From assembly GCA_046330315.1 (NCBI GenBank), contig JAXLSZ010000005.1:248001-312000 (forward strand): a stretch of 64,000 nt of DNA, given 5' to 3'. The position numbers and the translations under genes are program-made. The notes below the pieces were generated by a model. That model had not been told where the DNA came from, did no database searches, and was given only the letters and a program-made list of their open reading frames with translations. Each line of letters opens with the position of its first letter. Positions within the stretch are counted from its first letter, which is position 1. The stretch is from JAXLSZ01 sp046330315 (GTDB taxonomy: Bacteria > Actinomycetota > Thermoleophilia > Solirubrobacterales > 70-9). Positions 1 to 7,813 of the stretch are shown here, one piece after another.

Positions 1-125
1 CGTTGCGAGGTCGTGGCCGAGATGGACCTCGGCTAGGTTCCGGCGAGTCCCTCCGGCCCGGGATCGGGCCGGCAGATCTGGACCGGAGCGACGGGACACC
101 GGCGGATCTCCTCGTCGGCCCCGCC

Positions 126-521
126 TCAGCGGGCGGGCGGGCCGGCCTCGGCCTGGGCCGGATCGCCGAAGGAGCGCCAGCCGACCGCCCTTCCACCGCT
201 GATCGTCCAGACGTGAGCCAGCCGGGCGGTCACCTCCAGCCCGCTGGCCCGTCCCCGGCCCGACTGGCGCACGGTGACGACGATCCGATCGCCCTGCTCG
301 GCGATCCGCTCCGGCTCCACCCGGAAATCCTCGAAGCTGTCGAGCCACCCGGCCAGGAAGCGCGCAAAGCCGTCCCGGCCATGGTGCAGGCCGGCCTCGG
401 GGCTGGGGTCGGGCTCGTACCACTCGATCTCGGGGTCGAGTAGCTCCAGCACCGCGCCCAGGTCCCCCCTGTTGAGGGATCGGTAGCCCTCGAGCAGTCG
501 CTCGACGTCGGCATCGCTCAT
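126..521 (-). CDS. SnoaL-like / NTF2-fold protein
   Basis: A 131-residue protein of the SnoaL-like polyketide-cyclase/NTF2 fold. The N-terminus has the typical helix followed by RGDLGAVLELLDPEIEWYEP, and the C-terminal half reads as beta strands ending in a WRSFGDPAQA helix, which is the usual layout of this small alpha+beta barrel. The family includes ketosteroid isomerases, cyclases and many proteins of unknown role, so no substrate is proposed. The ATG at 521 was chosen because the family alignment begins there; the open frame continues upstream to 659 with low-complexity sequence only. It is transcribed away from the thiamine-diphosphate enzyme gene, with about 180 bp between the two starts. 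Confidence 0.75.
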   Translation of the reverse strand: MSDADVERLLEGYRSLNRGDLGAVLELLDPEIEWYEPDPSPEAGLHHGRDGFARFLAGWLDSFEDFRVEPERIAEQGDRIVVTVRQSGRGRASGLEVTARLAHVWTISGGRAVGWRSFGDPAQAEAGPPAR

Positions 522-700
522 CCCGCGATTATCGCCGCCGGCCTCGGGGGACTGCGCCGCAGCGGTGGGCTCCCACCTACGCGGCCCGCGCCGGACCGGG
601 GTGGCTGAGCGCTCCAACCGACCCGGGCCGGCCGAATGGACGATGATCTGGGGCGTCAAGACGCGGGCGGCGTGCCTGCGGACAGGAACGGAGGAACAAG

Positions 701-2419
701 GTGACCGAGATAACCGGTGGAGAGCTCTTCGCGCGGGCCCTGCGGAACGAGGGAATCGAGTTCCTCTTCGGGCTGCCGTCCCCCGAGGTCGATCCCCTGT
801 TCGCCGAGCTGGCCGATCACGGGATCCGCCTCGTCCCGATCCGCCACGAGGCGGCGGCGGTCCACATGGCCGAGGGCCTCTACAAGACGACCGGGAAGGT
901 CGCCGCCGTGCTCGGCAACCCCGGCCCGGGCTCCGCCAACCTCTTGCCGGGCGTGATCACCGCCCTTCACGAAGGCGTGCCGGTGCTGGCGATCACCTCG
1001 CAGCACCGCCTCGGGATCGTCTACCCCTCGACCCCCTCCACCTTCCAGGGCCAGGACCAGCTCGACATCTTCCGCAGCGCCGTGAAGTGGGGCGGGCCGG
1101 TCTTCGAGTGGCGCCGCATCCCGGAGGTGATGCGGATGGCGTTCCGCGAGATGCGCAAGGGGCGGCCCGGGCCGGTCCAGATCGAGCTTCCGGCGCCGAT
1201 CCTCTACGAGACCGGGGACGACGCGGAGGCGCCGCTGCTGCCCCCGTCCGTCTCGACCCCGCAGCCCTCGGAGGCCCAGCTCGAGGAGGCCGCCGGGCTG
1301 CTCGCCGCCGCCCAGCGCCCCGTGGTGATCGCCGGCACCGGCGTGGACCGGGCGGGCGCCGGCGAGGCGGCGCTGGAGATCGCCGAAATGCTGGGCTGCC
1401 CCGTGATGCCGACCATGGCCGGGCGCTCCAGCGTGCCGTCCGACCATCCCAACTACGTGTTCGGCTTCGGTCCCGGCGGCGACCGCGCGCGATCGGAGGC
1501 CGACGTGCTGCTCGTCGCCGGATCGCGGATGGGCAACCTCGACGTCCCCTACGACAAGTACTGGGGGGACCCGGCCGGTCAGCGGCTGATCCAGATAGAC
1601 GTCGACCCCGGCAACCTCGGCGTGACGCGCCCCCTGGCCCTGGGCATCGTCGCCGACGCCGGCCCCGCCCTGGCGGGGATCGCGGACCGGCTGCGGGACA
1701 GGGGCCTTCCCGCGCCCGACGGTGGCGACCTGGCGCGCTACCGCGAGCTCGACATGCAGGCCAGGTCCGAGCAGGCGGCACCGATCCTCGAGTGGCAGGG
1801 GCCGGGCATCCACCCCGCGCACGCGCTCGGCGCGATCGGCGCCCACTTCGGGGGCGACGCCGTCTACACGGTGGACGGGGGGAACACCTCGCTGTGGGCC
1901 TACATGCTGCTGCCTCCGACCCGGCGCGGCTCCTATCACTCGATCCTCGAGCTGGGCATGCTGGGAACCGGCATCCCGTCGGCGATCGGGGCCAAGCTGG
2001 GCGCTCCCGACCGCGAGGTCGTCTGCATAACCGGGGACGGGGCCGCGGGCTTCAACGTCATGGAGATGCAGACCGCGGCGCGCGAGGGCGTGGACGTCAC
2101 GGTGATCGTCTTCGCCGAGGGCTCCTGGACGATGGAGGAGCTCAACGAGCGCCAGCTCTACGGCACCACCTTCGGCACCAGCCAGGGCGAGATCCGCTGG
2201 GATCGGGTCGCCCAGGGGCTCGGCTGCCACGGCGAGCTCGTCGAGCGCATCGAGGACCTCGACGCCGCGCTGGCCCGCTGCAGGGAGCACCCGGGCCCGA
2301 GCCTGATCTGCCTGCGCACCGACCATGAGGCGAACCTGAACGTCCCGGCGGAGATGACCGCTCGCTTTTTCGAGGTCTACTCCGGCCCGGTGGAGGAGCC
2401 GCTCGGGGTTGCGGGATGA
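701..2419 (+). CDS. Thiamine-diphosphate-dependent enzyme, acetolactate-synthase-like
   Basis: A 572-residue protein with the three domains of the acetolactate synthase/benzoylformate decarboxylase superfamily: an N-terminal pyrimidine-binding domain with the cofactor-activating Glu50 in RHEAAAVHMAEG, a central domain, and a C-terminal diphosphate-binding domain with GDG at residues 445-447. The usual GDG-x(26)-NN motif is altered: the Asn pair is replaced by Ala472-Glu473. The family makes or breaks C-C bonds next to a carbonyl, but this member's substrate cannot be named. It starts with GTG behind a good GGAGG ribosome site near 690. The stop codon overlaps the start of the alcohol dehydrogenase gene (ATGA), so the two are probably translated together and may act in sequence on an aldehyde or alcohol. 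Confidence 0.85.
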   Translation: MTEITGGELFARALRNEGIEFLFGLPSPEVDPLFAELADHGIRLVPIRHEAAAVHMAEGLYKTTGKVAAVLGNPGPGSANLLPGVITALHEGVPVLAITSQHRLGIVYPSTPSTFQGQDQLDIFRSAVKWGGPVFEWRRIPEVMRMAFREMRKGRPGPVQIELPAPILYETGDDAEAPLLPPSVSTPQPSEAQLEEAAGLLAAAQRPVVIAGTGVDRAGAGEAALEIAEMLGCPVMPTMAGRSSVPSDHPNYVFGFGPGGDRARSEADVLLVAGSRMGNLDVPYDKYWGDPAGQRLIQIDVDPGNLGVTRPLALGIVADAGPALAGIADRLRDRGLPAPDGGDLARYRELDMQARSEQAAPILEWQGPGIHPAHALGAIGAHFGGDAVYTVDGGNTSLWAYMLLPPTRRGSYHSILELGMLGTGIPSAIGAKLGAPDREVVCITGDGAAGFNVMEMQTAAREGVDVTVIVFAEGSWTMEELNERQLYGTTFGTSQGEIRWDRVAQGLGCHGELVERIEDLDAALARCREHPGPSLICLRTDHEANLNVPAEMTARFFEVYSGPVEEPLGVAG

Positions 2420-3618
2420 GGGCCGTCGCCTGCCAGGAGGCCGAGTTCGACCTCCTCGAGCGGCCGGCGCCGAGGCCCGGGCGCGGCCAGATCCTCCTCG
2501 ACGTCCTCCGCTGCGGGATCTGCGGCTCCGACCTCCATGCCCGCCACGGCTCCGACGAGTGGGCCGAGCTGGCCTCGCGCCTGGGCTATGAGCGGTTCGG
2601 CCGCTCCGCCGAGCAGGTCGTCTACGGCCATGAGTTCTGCGGCAGGGTCGCCGAGTACGGGCCGGGGTGCCGGCGCAGGTTCCCGATCGGCACGATGGTG
2701 GTCGCCCTGCCGTTCCTGCGCGGCCCCGGCGGAGTCGACCTGGTCGGGTTCTCCCCGCAGGCGCCCGGGGCCTACGCGGAGCAGGTCCTGGTCGAGGAGT
2801 CGCTGACCATGGCGGTCCCCAACGGGCTCAGCCCCGAGCGCGCCGCCCTGACCGAGCCCGTGGCCTTCGCCTGGCACGCGGTGCGCCGGGCCGAGGTGCG
2901 GAGGCGCGACGTCGCTGTGGTGATCGGCTGCGGGCCGATCGGTCTCGCCGTGATCCTCGCGCTCAAGGCGAGAGGGGTTCGCACCGTCGTCGCCAGCGAC
3001 TACTCCGGGGGGCGCCGGGCGCTGGCGGCGGCCTGCGGGGCCGATCTGGTCGTCGACCCGGCCGAGCGCTCGCCCTTCGCCGCCTCCCCGCGCGACGGCC
3101 ACCTCACCGACGTGCCTTCCGCGCTCGAGCTCCTGATCGGCACCCGCGAGAAGCTCGAGCGGCTGCCGACCGGATGGTGGCACGCCTGGCGGCTCGGCGA
3201 GGCGCTCGGCGCGGTCCCGAAGCGTCCGGTGATCTTCGAGTGCGTGGGAGTGCCGGGGGTGATCGAGAGCATCCTCCAGGAGGCGCCGCTCTTCTCGCGG
3301 ATCCTCGTCGCCGGTGTGTGCGTCGGGCCCGACACCTTCACCCCGGCGATGGCGATCAACAAGGAGATGGAGCTGCGGTTCGTGTTCGGCTACACGCCGC
3401 CGGAGTTCCGCAAGGCCCTCCACCTGATCGCCGACGGCGAGATCGACGCCGCCCCGCTGATCACCGGAACGGTCGGCCTCGACGGGGTGGACGCCGCGTT
3501 CGCGGCGCTGGCCGACCCGGAGACCCACGCGAAGATCCTCATCGACCCCGGCAGCGGTGCCACTGCGCCCGTCCCCCCGCCAGCGCCGGGGCGCAAGGCG
3601 TCGCCGGCGCCCTCGTGA
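2416..3618 (+). CDS. Zinc-dependent medium-chain alcohol dehydrogenase
   Basis: A 400-residue medium-chain dehydrogenase. Catalytic-zinc ligands are visible at Cys36 (GICGSD) and His72-Glu73 (GHEF), and the Rossmann motif is GCGPIG. The four-cysteine structural-zinc lobe found in classical alcohol dehydrogenases is absent; the segment after GTMVVALPF is Gly/Pro-rich instead, as in some threonine- or polyol-dehydrogenase relatives. It starts inside the stop of the thiamine-diphosphate enzyme gene, so it is the second cistron of a two-gene operon. It should oxidise or reduce an alcohol/aldehyde with NAD(P). The substrate is unknown. The C-terminal 25 residues are Pro/Ala-rich and probably disordered. 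Confidence 0.85.
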   Translation: MRAVACQEAEFDLLERPAPRPGRGQILLDVLRCGICGSDLHARHGSDEWAELASRLGYERFGRSAEQVVYGHEFCGRVAEYGPGCRRRFPIGTMVVALPFLRGPGGVDLVGFSPQAPGAYAEQVLVEESLTMAVPNGLSPERAALTEPVAFAWHAVRRAEVRRRDVAVVIGCGPIGLAVILALKARGVRTVVASDYSGGRRALAAACGADLVVDPAERSPFAASPRDGHLTDVPSALELLIGTREKLERLPTGWWHAWRLGEALGAVPKRPVIFECVGVPGVIESILQEAPLFSRILVAGVCVGPDTFTPAMAINKEMELRFVFGYTPPEFRKALHLIADGEIDAAPLITGTVGLDGVDAAFAALADPETHAKILIDPGSGATAPVPPPAPGRKASPAPS

Positions 3619-3623
3619 GGCTC

Positions 3624-3663
3624 CGCCCGCCCTGAGACCGGGCGCCGAACCGGGGGGCGGGCG
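3624..3663 (+). terminator. Possible terminator hairpin after the alcohol dehydrogenase
   Basis: CGCCCGCC at 3624-3631 pairs perfectly with GGCGGGCG at 3656-3663, a few bases after the stop at 3618. There is no T tract, so this is only a plausible stem-loop terminator. Confidence 0.35.
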
Positions 3664-3753
3664 AGTCGAAGCGCGGCCAAAGGACAGCTTGTTCGATGCA
3701 GAGAGATTCGGTTCTGGCGAACAAACATCAAATGTGTTCGGTACAGTTGCAAT

Positions 3754-4776
3754 GTGCCCAAGCCGAACAAAACTGCGGGAACGAGGCGGGGGCGTCCGCC
3801 TCGAGCCGCCATCTTCGAGCGCCTTCGCGTTGAGGCGGGAGAGCTGCGGGAGCGCTTGGGCGGCCTGCCGTCGCCGCGCGAGGCCGAGGGCATCTGGCGC
3901 GGCATCTGGCTTGAGGAGACTCACCACTCCACCGCCATCGAGGGGAACACGCTCGTCCTCAAGCAGGTCGAGCTCTTGCTCTCGGAAGGGCGCGCGGTCG
4001 GGAGCAAGGAGCTGATCGAGTACCTCGAGGTGCGGGGGTACGCGACTGCCGCCGATTGGGTTTACGGCCACGGGATCGAGCCCGGTGGATGGTCGGACGG
4101 CGAGCTGATCACGATCGCAGAGGCGCGCCACGTCCACACCCTTGCGATGACCCCGGTCTGGGACGTTTCCCCCCACCCCCAAGCCACGGACCGCGAGGGA
4201 CCCGGCTCGTTTCGCGAGCACGACATCGAGCCATTCCCGGGCGGCATGCGGCCGCCGGCATGGACCGAGGTCCCGGCACTGGTCAAGGACTGGGTCGGCG
4301 GCGCCCAGGGGCTGGGAGGTGTGGATGACTCAGCGATCGCGAAGGAACTGGCCGCGTCGCACGCCCGCTTCGAGCGGATCCATCCCTTCCTGGACGGCAA
4401 CGGAAGAGTGGGGCGGCTGGCGCTCAACTTGATCTTGGTGCGCCTCGGGTTCCCGCCGGCGATCATCTACAAGCGCGACCGCGCTCGCTACCTGGCGGGG
4501 CTGCGGCGCGCAGACGACGGGGACCCGGCGCCGCTGGCCGAGCTCCTCGCCCGCGCGATCCTCGACAACCTCTACAAGTTCGTCGTGCCGGCAGTTGCGG
4601 GGCCCGCTCGTCTGGTCTCGCTCCCGGCTCTGGCGACCGAGGAGCTCTCCGCGAACGCCCTCCGAGTGGCGGCCATCCGGGGCCGCCTCAAGGCCGCCAA
4701 GGCGGCTGACGGCACGTGGCGCAGCTCGCGTGCGTGGGTCGACGAGTACGGCGCGAGCCGTTACAAGCGCAGGTGA
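3754..4776 (+). CDS. Fic family protein (class II, self-inhibited)
   Basis: A 340-residue Fic-domain protein. The canonical active-site motif HPFLDGNGRVGR is present, so the catalytic His and the nucleotide-binding loop are intact. An N-terminal STAIEGN segment matches the inhibitory (S/T)xxxE(G/N) motif, which places it among class II Fic proteins that carry their own inhibitory helix. Such enzymes usually AMPylate target proteins. The C-terminal part after the Fic core resembles a winged-helix region, common in long Fic proteins, and would suit DNA or partner binding. The start is a GTG. The upstream 60 bp are AT-richer and hold an imperfect inverted repeat (CGAACA...TGTTCG). The gene ends about 60 bp left of the att remnant, so it probably flanks the original tRNA-Asp locus. 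Confidence 0.85.
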   Translation: MPKPNKTAGTRRGRPPRAAIFERLRVEAGELRERLGGLPSPREAEGIWRGIWLEETHHSTAIEGNTLVLKQVELLLSEGRAVGSKELIEYLEVRGYATAADWVYGHGIEPGGWSDGELITIAEARHVHTLAMTPVWDVSPHPQATDREGPGSFREHDIEPFPGGMRPPAWTEVPALVKDWVGGAQGLGGVDDSAIAKELAASHARFERIHPFLDGNGRVGRLALNLILVRLGFPPAIIYKRDRARYLAGLRRADDGDPAPLAELLARAILDNLYKFVVPAVAGPARLVSLPALATEELSANALRVAAIRGRLKAAKAADGTWRSSRAWVDEYGASRYKRR

Positions 4777-4838
4777 GGAGGCCGGCGCCCTCCTTCTTCG
4801 CACACCGCGACGGCGAACATTCCGACTCTGCATCCCAG

Positions 4839-4888
<50 letters not shown>

Positions 4889-4974
4889 AAGCGATCGGGA
4901 ACAGAGCGAAGAATCGTGTGACCCCGCAGTGGCGAGCGGGATGGTGCATCTCCCGCCCAGCCCGATATGAGGTC

Positions 4975-5286
4975 CAAATTCAGCGCAGTTTGCGGGCTCT
5001 GATCTCCGATTTGGGCGCGGGTGGCCACATGGCGTTGCTCGCCGCACAGCCGAAGAGCATCGGGCTGTCAAGGTCGGTCGAATATTGGACCACCTTCGCG
5101 GGTCGGAGTGTGACCCACCTTAGACGGGGCAGGCGCCCGAAAGCGGCCAAGCTCGCCGAGAACTCTCGTCTGCGCGGTTACGGGCAGGATCGGCTCGCCG
5201 GCAGGATCACCCGTCCCGACGGCAGCGCTTTCGAAGGACGAGCCGTGCCCTGGAAGGGCGCTGCCGCGGCCGCCGCGCCAGCCTGA
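4975..5286 (+). pseudogene. IS30-family-like transposase fragment
   Basis: This frame has an N-terminal SLRALISDLG helix and then RRGRRPKAAKLAENSRLR, GRITRPDG and VPWKG. The order and wording resemble the stretch between the helix-turn-helix and the catalytic domain of actinobacterial IS30-type transposases. The frame ends at 5286 without any DDE catalytic core, and the expected HTH is disrupted, so it is a decayed internal piece. It lies between the left att remnant and the first IS256 copy. The family assignment is from memory of the motif pattern and needs a database search. The rest of 4889-5324 shows no gene. Confidence 0.45.
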
Positions 5287-5316
5287 TCTGGCGCCGCCCC
5301 CCTCGCCAGCCAGATC

Positions 5317-5324
5317 GAATCGGG
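5317..5324. repeat. Target-site duplication of left IS256 copy (left half)
   Basis: GAATCGGG at 5317-5324 is repeated exactly at 6786-6793 on the other side of the insertion sequence. Eight bases is the usual duplication length for IS256-family elements. Confidence 0.85.
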
Positions 5325-6785
5325 GAGGATGTCCGGATCGTCGTGGAACTTCGCGGCGATCCCCACTTGACGATCAGACGGTAACGGGCTCGCGGACCTC
5401 CTGACGTTCGTGTGACTCAGCGGCGGCGAGGATGGCGTACCGCTCGATCGCGACGACGAGCGTCGCGAGGTCGCGGTAGCCGATGATCCGCCGGAACTGC
5501 TGCTCGGCGACGAGCATGCCGGCGGCGGTCCAGCGGCGGCGCATGTCGCCCTCGCGCCAGCGCTTCACGTTTCGCTGCGTGTAGCGGACGATCTCGATCA
5601 TCGACTCGCACGGATTCGTCGAGCAGAGCGTCTTCGCGAGCTGCCCCGAGATCCCGAGCCGCATCAGGGTCAGCGTCTCCTCCATGCCCTCGCGAAGCGA
5701 GGCGCCGGCGGCGGGCCAGCTGCGGTCGAGCCCGGAGGCGAGCAGCTCGAGCCGCTGGCGGGCGAGCTCGGCGTCGCTCAGCGACCACGCGGCGCGGACC
5801 CTGTCGCGGTCTGACTCGGGGAGCAGGTCGCAGACGTTGCGCTCCTTGTGGCGGTGGCAGCGGTGGACGAGGGCGTGCTCGCCGAAGACGTCCTTGATCG
5901 CCCGCCGCAGCGCCTTGGCGCCGTCGATCACGAACAGGATCGCCTGCTCGGGGTCCAAGCCGCGGTCGACCAGGTCGGCGAGCAGCGTGCGGGCGAGGGT
6001 GGCGTTCTCGGTCGAGCCCTCCCAGAGCCCGAGCGGGATCTTCACGCCCTCGGTGCTGATCCCGAGCGCGACGACGTGGGTGCGCTCGGCGATCTCCATG
6101 CCGTCGAGCATCATCACCGCCAAGCGGACGTCGTCGAGGCGGCGGCTTATCAGCTCCTCGAGCGCGGTCTGCGTGCGCTCGACGAACATCTCCGAGACCG
6201 ACGTCTTCGCCGTCGAGGAGGCCTCGAGCTCCTCGCCGATCGGCTCGCCGACTGCGGCGAACTTGCGCGTGGAGACGCCGGCGAGCATCCGGTCCATCAC
6301 CGCGCGGGTCAGCGGATCGCGCTCGGCGAAGTACTCGTAGGTCTTGACGGCCAGCTCGTGCTCATCGTCGGCGCTCCGCATCCGCGGCCGGCGCACCTTG
6401 GTCCGCCGGCCACCCAGCGTCATCGACCCGTCCTCGTGGCCGTGACGCTTCGCGGTCCGCTCGGGGTTGTGCTTGCCCTTCGGGCCGACGACCTCCTCGA
6501 CCTCTGCCTCCATCAGCTCGTGCACGACGCCGAGCCCGACGCCGACGCTCAGCGCCAGCAGGCCCTCTCTCGCCGACTCGACCAACTCACCGAGCGCCTC
6601 CTGGACCTTCGGTGGGAGCGGGCTCTCCGTCGCCTCGGTCGCCGTGACGACCTTCGGTGCGGGTACCTTCTTCATGGCGGTTCCTCCTGTCTCGGATGGA
6701 CTTCACTCGCCCAGAACGCTGCCGACGGCAGCGGACGGGGCGGGAGGACCGCCGCTCAAAGTTCTACGAGGTTTCGGACAACCTC
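5325..6785 (-). mobile_element. IS256-family insertion sequence, copy A
   Basis: A 1461-bp element with imperfect terminal inverted repeats: the first 29 bases from each end agree at 23 positions, both beginning GAGG(A/T)TGTCCG. It is flanked by a perfect 8-bp target duplication (5317-5324 and 6786-6793), which shows a complete simple insertion. It carries one leftward transposase gene. It is almost identical to copy B at 19686-21147, lacking one base in the 3' untranslated tail and having a few substitutions. Copies A and B are in opposite orientation. Confidence 0.92.
5374..6675 (-). CDS. IS256-family (mutator) transposase, copy A
   Basis: A 433-residue DDE transposase of the IS256/mutator type, the usual full length. 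Family landmarks are MLDGMEIAERTHVVALGIS with the first catalytic Asp, the FVIDGAKALRRAI segment with the second Asp, CHRHKERNV, and the C-terminal NPCESMIEIVR with the catalytic Glu, followed by the typical RRWTAAGML block. The ATG at 6675 has a strong AGGAGG ribosome site. It differs from copy B at only about three N-terminal residues (5, 16 and 22), so one copy arose recently from the other or from a common source. It is probably functional. Confidence 0.95.
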   Translation of the reverse strand: MKKVPAPKVVTATEATESPLPPKVQEALGELVESAREGLLALSVGVGLGVVHELMEAEVEEVVGPKGKHNPERTAKRHGHEDGSMTLGGRRTKVRRPRMRSADDEHELAVKTYEYFAERDPLTRAVMDRMLAGVSTRKFAAVGEPIGEELEASSTAKTSVSEMFVERTQTALEELISRRLDDVRLAVMMLDGMEIAERTHVVALGISTEGVKIPLGLWEGSTENATLARTLLADLVDRGLDPEQAILFVIDGAKALRRAIKDVFGEHALVHRCHRHKERNVCDLLPESDRDRVRAAWSLSDAELARQRLELLASGLDRSWPAAGASLREGMEETLTLMRLGISGQLAKTLCSTNPCESMIEIVRYTQRNVKRWREGDMRRRWTAAGMLVAEQQFRRIIGYRDLATLVVAIERYAILAAAESHERQEVREPVTV

Positions 6786-6793
6786 GAATCGGG
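6786..6793. repeat. Target-site duplication of left IS256 copy (right half)
   Basis: GAATCGGG, the second half of the 8-bp direct repeat flanking IS copy A. Removing the IS and one repeat rejoins the pre-insertion sequence. Confidence 0.85.
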
Positions 6794-6947
6794 CCTCGGA
6801 TGGATCTGCCTGCCTGGATGCGGGCCGCGATCGGCGGCACGGCTGGGAAGCCCGGCGCGGTTCCGCGGAACGGCAGCCCCTTCATCCCTACCTGCCCAAT
6901 CACGGTCGATCAACCGACGCCGATGGGGCGATAACGGCGGACCGAGG

Positions 6948-7520
6948 CTAGGCCGCCGGGCCTGTCGTGGGGCGGATGCCGACGCGAATCCGGTAGAGCG
7001 ATGCGCGAAGGTTTTCGGGCGGGAGCATGTTGTTGTAGAGCGGACTCTCCACCATCCGGGTGAGTAGTCGCTTGCACTCTACGGCGCTCACGGGTGTAAC
7101 GCTGAGGTCGGGCGCGCGCAACTCGCTGACCAGGTTCACGATCTCCTCGGCGTTGGCCAACACGCGCTCCTCGACATACCAGGTGTGGTCTTCGCCGCAG
7201 CTATCCAATGCCTCGCGCAACCAGTCGGAGAGCCGCGCGAGCTGTGCCGGGGCGGCCGCGCGCGCGCCGTAGCGGGCCACCTCTGGGATCACATAGGCGT
7301 CCCCGCGGGCCGCCAGGCGACCGATAAGTTGCCGCCGGTGGTCGCGTACGGCGAGGGCCGCCGCCAGCAGGCAGACCGCGCCCAGACCGAGGGCAAGGGC
7401 AAGTCCGGTGGAGCCGACGAGGACGGCGGCGGTGAGCGCAACGACCGCGGAGTCGACAAGCAGCCAACGGCTCCACCGTCCCGTAACTTTCAGCTTGCGG
7501 ATCGCGTCGTCGACTTCCAT
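6948..7520 (-). CDS. Two-helix membrane protein of unknown function
   Basis: A 190-residue protein with two adjacent hydrophobic segments near residues 20-65 (WLLVDSAVVALTAAVLVG and an Ala/Leu-rich stretch), a basic turn RDHRRQL, and then a soluble helical domain of about 120 residues. I recognise no family. The ATG at 7520 (MEVDDAIRKL) is preferred over one six codons upstream because the latter adds only MHWAAA. It lies alone between IS copy A and the F420 operon, on the same strand but separated from it by nearly 300 bp. Nothing in the sequence assigns it a role. Confidence 0.6.
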   Translation of the reverse strand: MEVDDAIRKLKVTGRWSRWLLVDSAVVALTAAVLVGSTGLALALGLGAVCLLAAALAVRDHRRQLIGRLAARGDAYVIPEVARYGARAAAPAQLARLSDWLREALDSCGEDHTWYVEERVLANAEEIVNLVSELRAPDLSVTPVSAVECKRLLTRMVESPLYNNMLPPENLRASLYRIRVGIRPTTGPAA

Positions 7521-7813
7521 GGCAGCTGCCCAGTGCACCGGCCGTACCCGACCGTATTGTGTCTTAGGACTTACGAAAGTCTACGGGCTGGGTCTGTCCC
7601 CGAAGGTGGGGCTCGGCAATCATCACCTGGTGTAGGTCGGTGGTCCGGTCCACTACCTGGAGGTAGATAGCGCTCTTGCAACGGCGGCTGGCCGGTTAGT
7701 AGTCGAGGCAGCCGGAGGAGGGGAACATCTGCGTCGCCTCTGTGGCCGACCGTGTCGCCACGTCGGATGCGGGAATGTTCGCCGTCGAGACCGGTTATCC
7801 GTGGGCGAGCGCC
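7521..7813. other. Intergenic region, no gene seen
   Basis: About 290 bp between the end of the F420 operon and the membrane-protein gene. Short open frames are present but show no convincing ribosome site or codon pattern, and I see no strong hairpin. It may contain the promoter of the membrane-protein gene. Confidence 0.4.

Noticed and set aside
1..36. Eleven codons ending in TAG at the window edge that look like the 3' end of a coding region
   Set aside because: Too short to separate from chance in high-GC sequence; no motif or upstream context is available.
656..2326. Very long antisense and shifted frames over the thiamine-diphosphate enzyme and dehydrogenase genes
   Set aside because: Arg/Pro/Gly/Ala-rich shadow translations without motifs, overlapping well-supported genes.
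3690..3750. A LexA box upstream of the Fic gene
   Set aside because: The CGAAC and GTTCG arms are 13 bases apart rather than four, so it does not fit the SOS pattern.
5848..6951. A 367-codon open frame antisense to the IS256 transposase (and its twin at 19460-20623)
   Set aside because: It is the mirror of an intact, recognisable transposase gene; long antisense frames are expected in high-GC DNA.
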